Assembly (NCBI GenBank): GCA_016124425.1
Contig: WGNT01000075.1
Coordinates: forward strand, 1-54,146
Length of the DNA: 54,146 bases
Direction of reading: 5' to 3'
Source of the DNA: Cytophagales bacterium
GTDB taxonomy: Bacteria; Bacteroidota; Bacteroidia; Cytophagales; Cyclobacteriaceae
Positions 53,322-54,146 of this stretch are shown piece by piece. Below the pieces are notes generated by a model. It saw only the letters and a list, made by a program, of their open reading frames with translations. It did no database searches and had not been told where the DNA came from. The translations under genes and the position numbers were made by a program. Position 1 is the stretch's first letter. The number at the start of each line of letters is the position of its first letter.

Positions 53322-54146
53322 TTATACTCTTTGTCCATGGGTTCGCCGCATGATCTGACGGGCAAGAAAGGGAATCTGATTTACTAAGTGCACCGCGAAA
53401 TCTGACCGAGCCGCAGCGCCGAACAGGCGCTGCACCATTCTGCCGATAAGTAACCGTTGTTCAAAATAGTAGTTCCAAGAACCGGCATAGGCAGAGAGCA
53501 TCTTTTCGAGGGAATTATGCGCCAGTACGGACTCCGCGGCGATCTTACCGGTATGGATCGCAATCGCCATACCATTGCCACACAGTGGAGTGATCATGCC
53601 TGCCGCGTCTCCAAGCATCATCATGTCACTCTCAACGGGTTTTTTAGTGCAGAAATTAATCTCGTTAATCACTTCTGGCTTTTCCCAAAGAAACTCAGCC
53701 CTCTGGAAAATCTGTTCCAAATGTGGGTTTTTGAACAATACCTCAGATTCCATGGAGGAGATAGTTCCGTGTTTTTTCAGCAAATGCCTGCTTCCCAAGT
53801 AACACACGTTAAAAATGCCATTCTCTACTTGATTGATTCCGCAGTAACCGCCTTCAAAATTATGCAGCGCAACAATATCTGGTTCATAATCGATCTTCGC
53901 ATGGTATTTTACACCGATGAATGGAGAGCGCTCTGCGATAAAGGACCGGTTAAGCACCTTGTCCATTTTTGATCTTTTTCCGAATGCGCCTAGCACCACT
54001 TTAGCCAAAATGGAACTCCCGGAGTCTAACGAAAGCGCAAACCCTCCTCCGTGGGGCTGATCAATATCCAATACTTGTGTATTCAGAAAAAAACGGACAC
54101 CTACTGCGAGACAGCGCTCGTAAAGAAACATATCAAACTGATAACG
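53322..54146 (-). CDS. FAD-dependent oxidoreductase (geranylgeranyl-reductase-like), 5' end outside window
   Basis: The 3' part of a flavoprotein of about 400 residues; the window holds about 274. The frame stays open to the window edge (RYQFD precedes the first ATG at 54131), so the gene starts outside. Visible are the FAD-binding segments ILAKVVLGAFGKRS and MMLGDAAGMITPLCGNGMAI, the GDAAG motif of the PHBH/GGR family. Members act on polyprenyl or aromatic substrates; in Bacteroidota they also occur in pigment clusters. Function here is unresolved. Confidence 0.82.
   Translation of the reverse strand, partial: RYQFDMFLYERCLAVGVRFFLNTQVLDIDQPHGGGFALSLDSGSSILAKVVLGAFGKRSKMDKVLNRSFIAERSPFIGVKYHAKIDYEPDIVALHNFEGGYCGINQVENGIFNVCYLGSRHLLKKHGTISSMESEVLFKNPHLEQIFQRAEFLWEKPEVINEINFCTKKPVESDMMMLGDAAGMITPLCGNGMAIAIHTGKIAAESVLAHNSLEKMLSAYAGSWNYYFEQRLLIGRMVQRLFGAAARSDFAVHLVNQIPFLARQIMRRTHGQRV

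Overview
The window looks like a chromosomal segment of a Bacteroidota bacterium, most likely a Cytophagales member near Cyclobacteriaceae. The evidence is several TonB-dependent outer-membrane proteins with N-terminal carboxypeptidase-regulatory-like domains, an ECF sigma/FecR/STN-receptor/DUF4249 locus, many Bacteroidota-type lipoproteins, a bacilliredoxin-type YtxJ protein and moderate GC content. All calls come from reading the sequence and its translations; no database search was run.

Layout. 1-1.8 kb: ApbE-like flavin transferase and a ZIP metal transporter. 2.2-9.0 kb: an acetate-type module (DUF4212 small subunit, sodium:solute symporter, acetyl-CoA synthetase, cNMP-binding/CBS/DUF294 regulator, DEDDh exonuclease). 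9-18.9 kb: a DUF4403 lipoprotein, YtxJ, a large TonB-receptor-like barrel protein, a Gfo/Idh/MocA oxidoreductase, a lipoprotein, a sterol-desaturase-family enzyme, DUF2905 and an RsmI-like methyltransferase. 19.2-21.6 kb: PnuC transporter with a NadR-like kinase, then a fatty acid desaturase. 21.6-24.0 kb is a decaying zone: repeats, a broken small-protein/nucleotidyltransferase pair, nhaA with an in-frame stop, and a DUF4139 tail. 24.2-29.8 kb: a TPP riboswitch with a presumed thiamine TonB receptor, then a Cys/His-rich small protein with a second receptor. 30.0-35.2 kb: ECF sigma, FecR, frameshifted STN receptor, DUF4249 lipoprotein. 35.2-36.5 kb: an AAA/DUF4143 gene bracketed by two near-identical 38-bp palindromes, followed by a degenerate second copy of the ECF sigma gene start. 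37-41.7 kb: a second ECF sigma plus a Ser/Thr kinase with TPRs, and convergent to it a lipoprotein of the thiol-activated (cholesterol-dependent) cytolysin family. 41.8-44.8 kb: an arsenic operon (arsR, DUF6428, phosphatase-type arsenate reductase, Acr3). 44.9-45.2 kb: 62-bp tandem repeats. 45.4-54.1 kb: DinB-like protein, barrel protein, DUF2975/HTH pair with a perfect inverted repeat, a split ethylene-receptor-like signalling operon, an HxlR/NmrA divergent locus, a PhnB-like protein, a Crp remnant and a partial FAD-dependent oxidoreductase.

The most interesting items are: (1) 48.08-50.14 kb, a free-standing ethylene-binding-type membrane domain with all the copper/ethylene residues of plant ETR1, translationally coupled to a separate histidine kinase and a single-domain response regulator; (2) the cytolysin-family lipoprotein at 40.2-41.7 kb, whose domain 4 has lost the canonical undecapeptide; (3) the palindrome-flanked ATPase cassette inserted beside a relic of the neighbouring sigma locus. 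The window also holds an unusual number of broken genes (nhaA, STN receptor, Crp, DUF4139, a toxin-antitoxin-like pair, a barrel protein, an ECF copy). Some could be assembly errors, notably nhaA and the receptor; others are clear decay.
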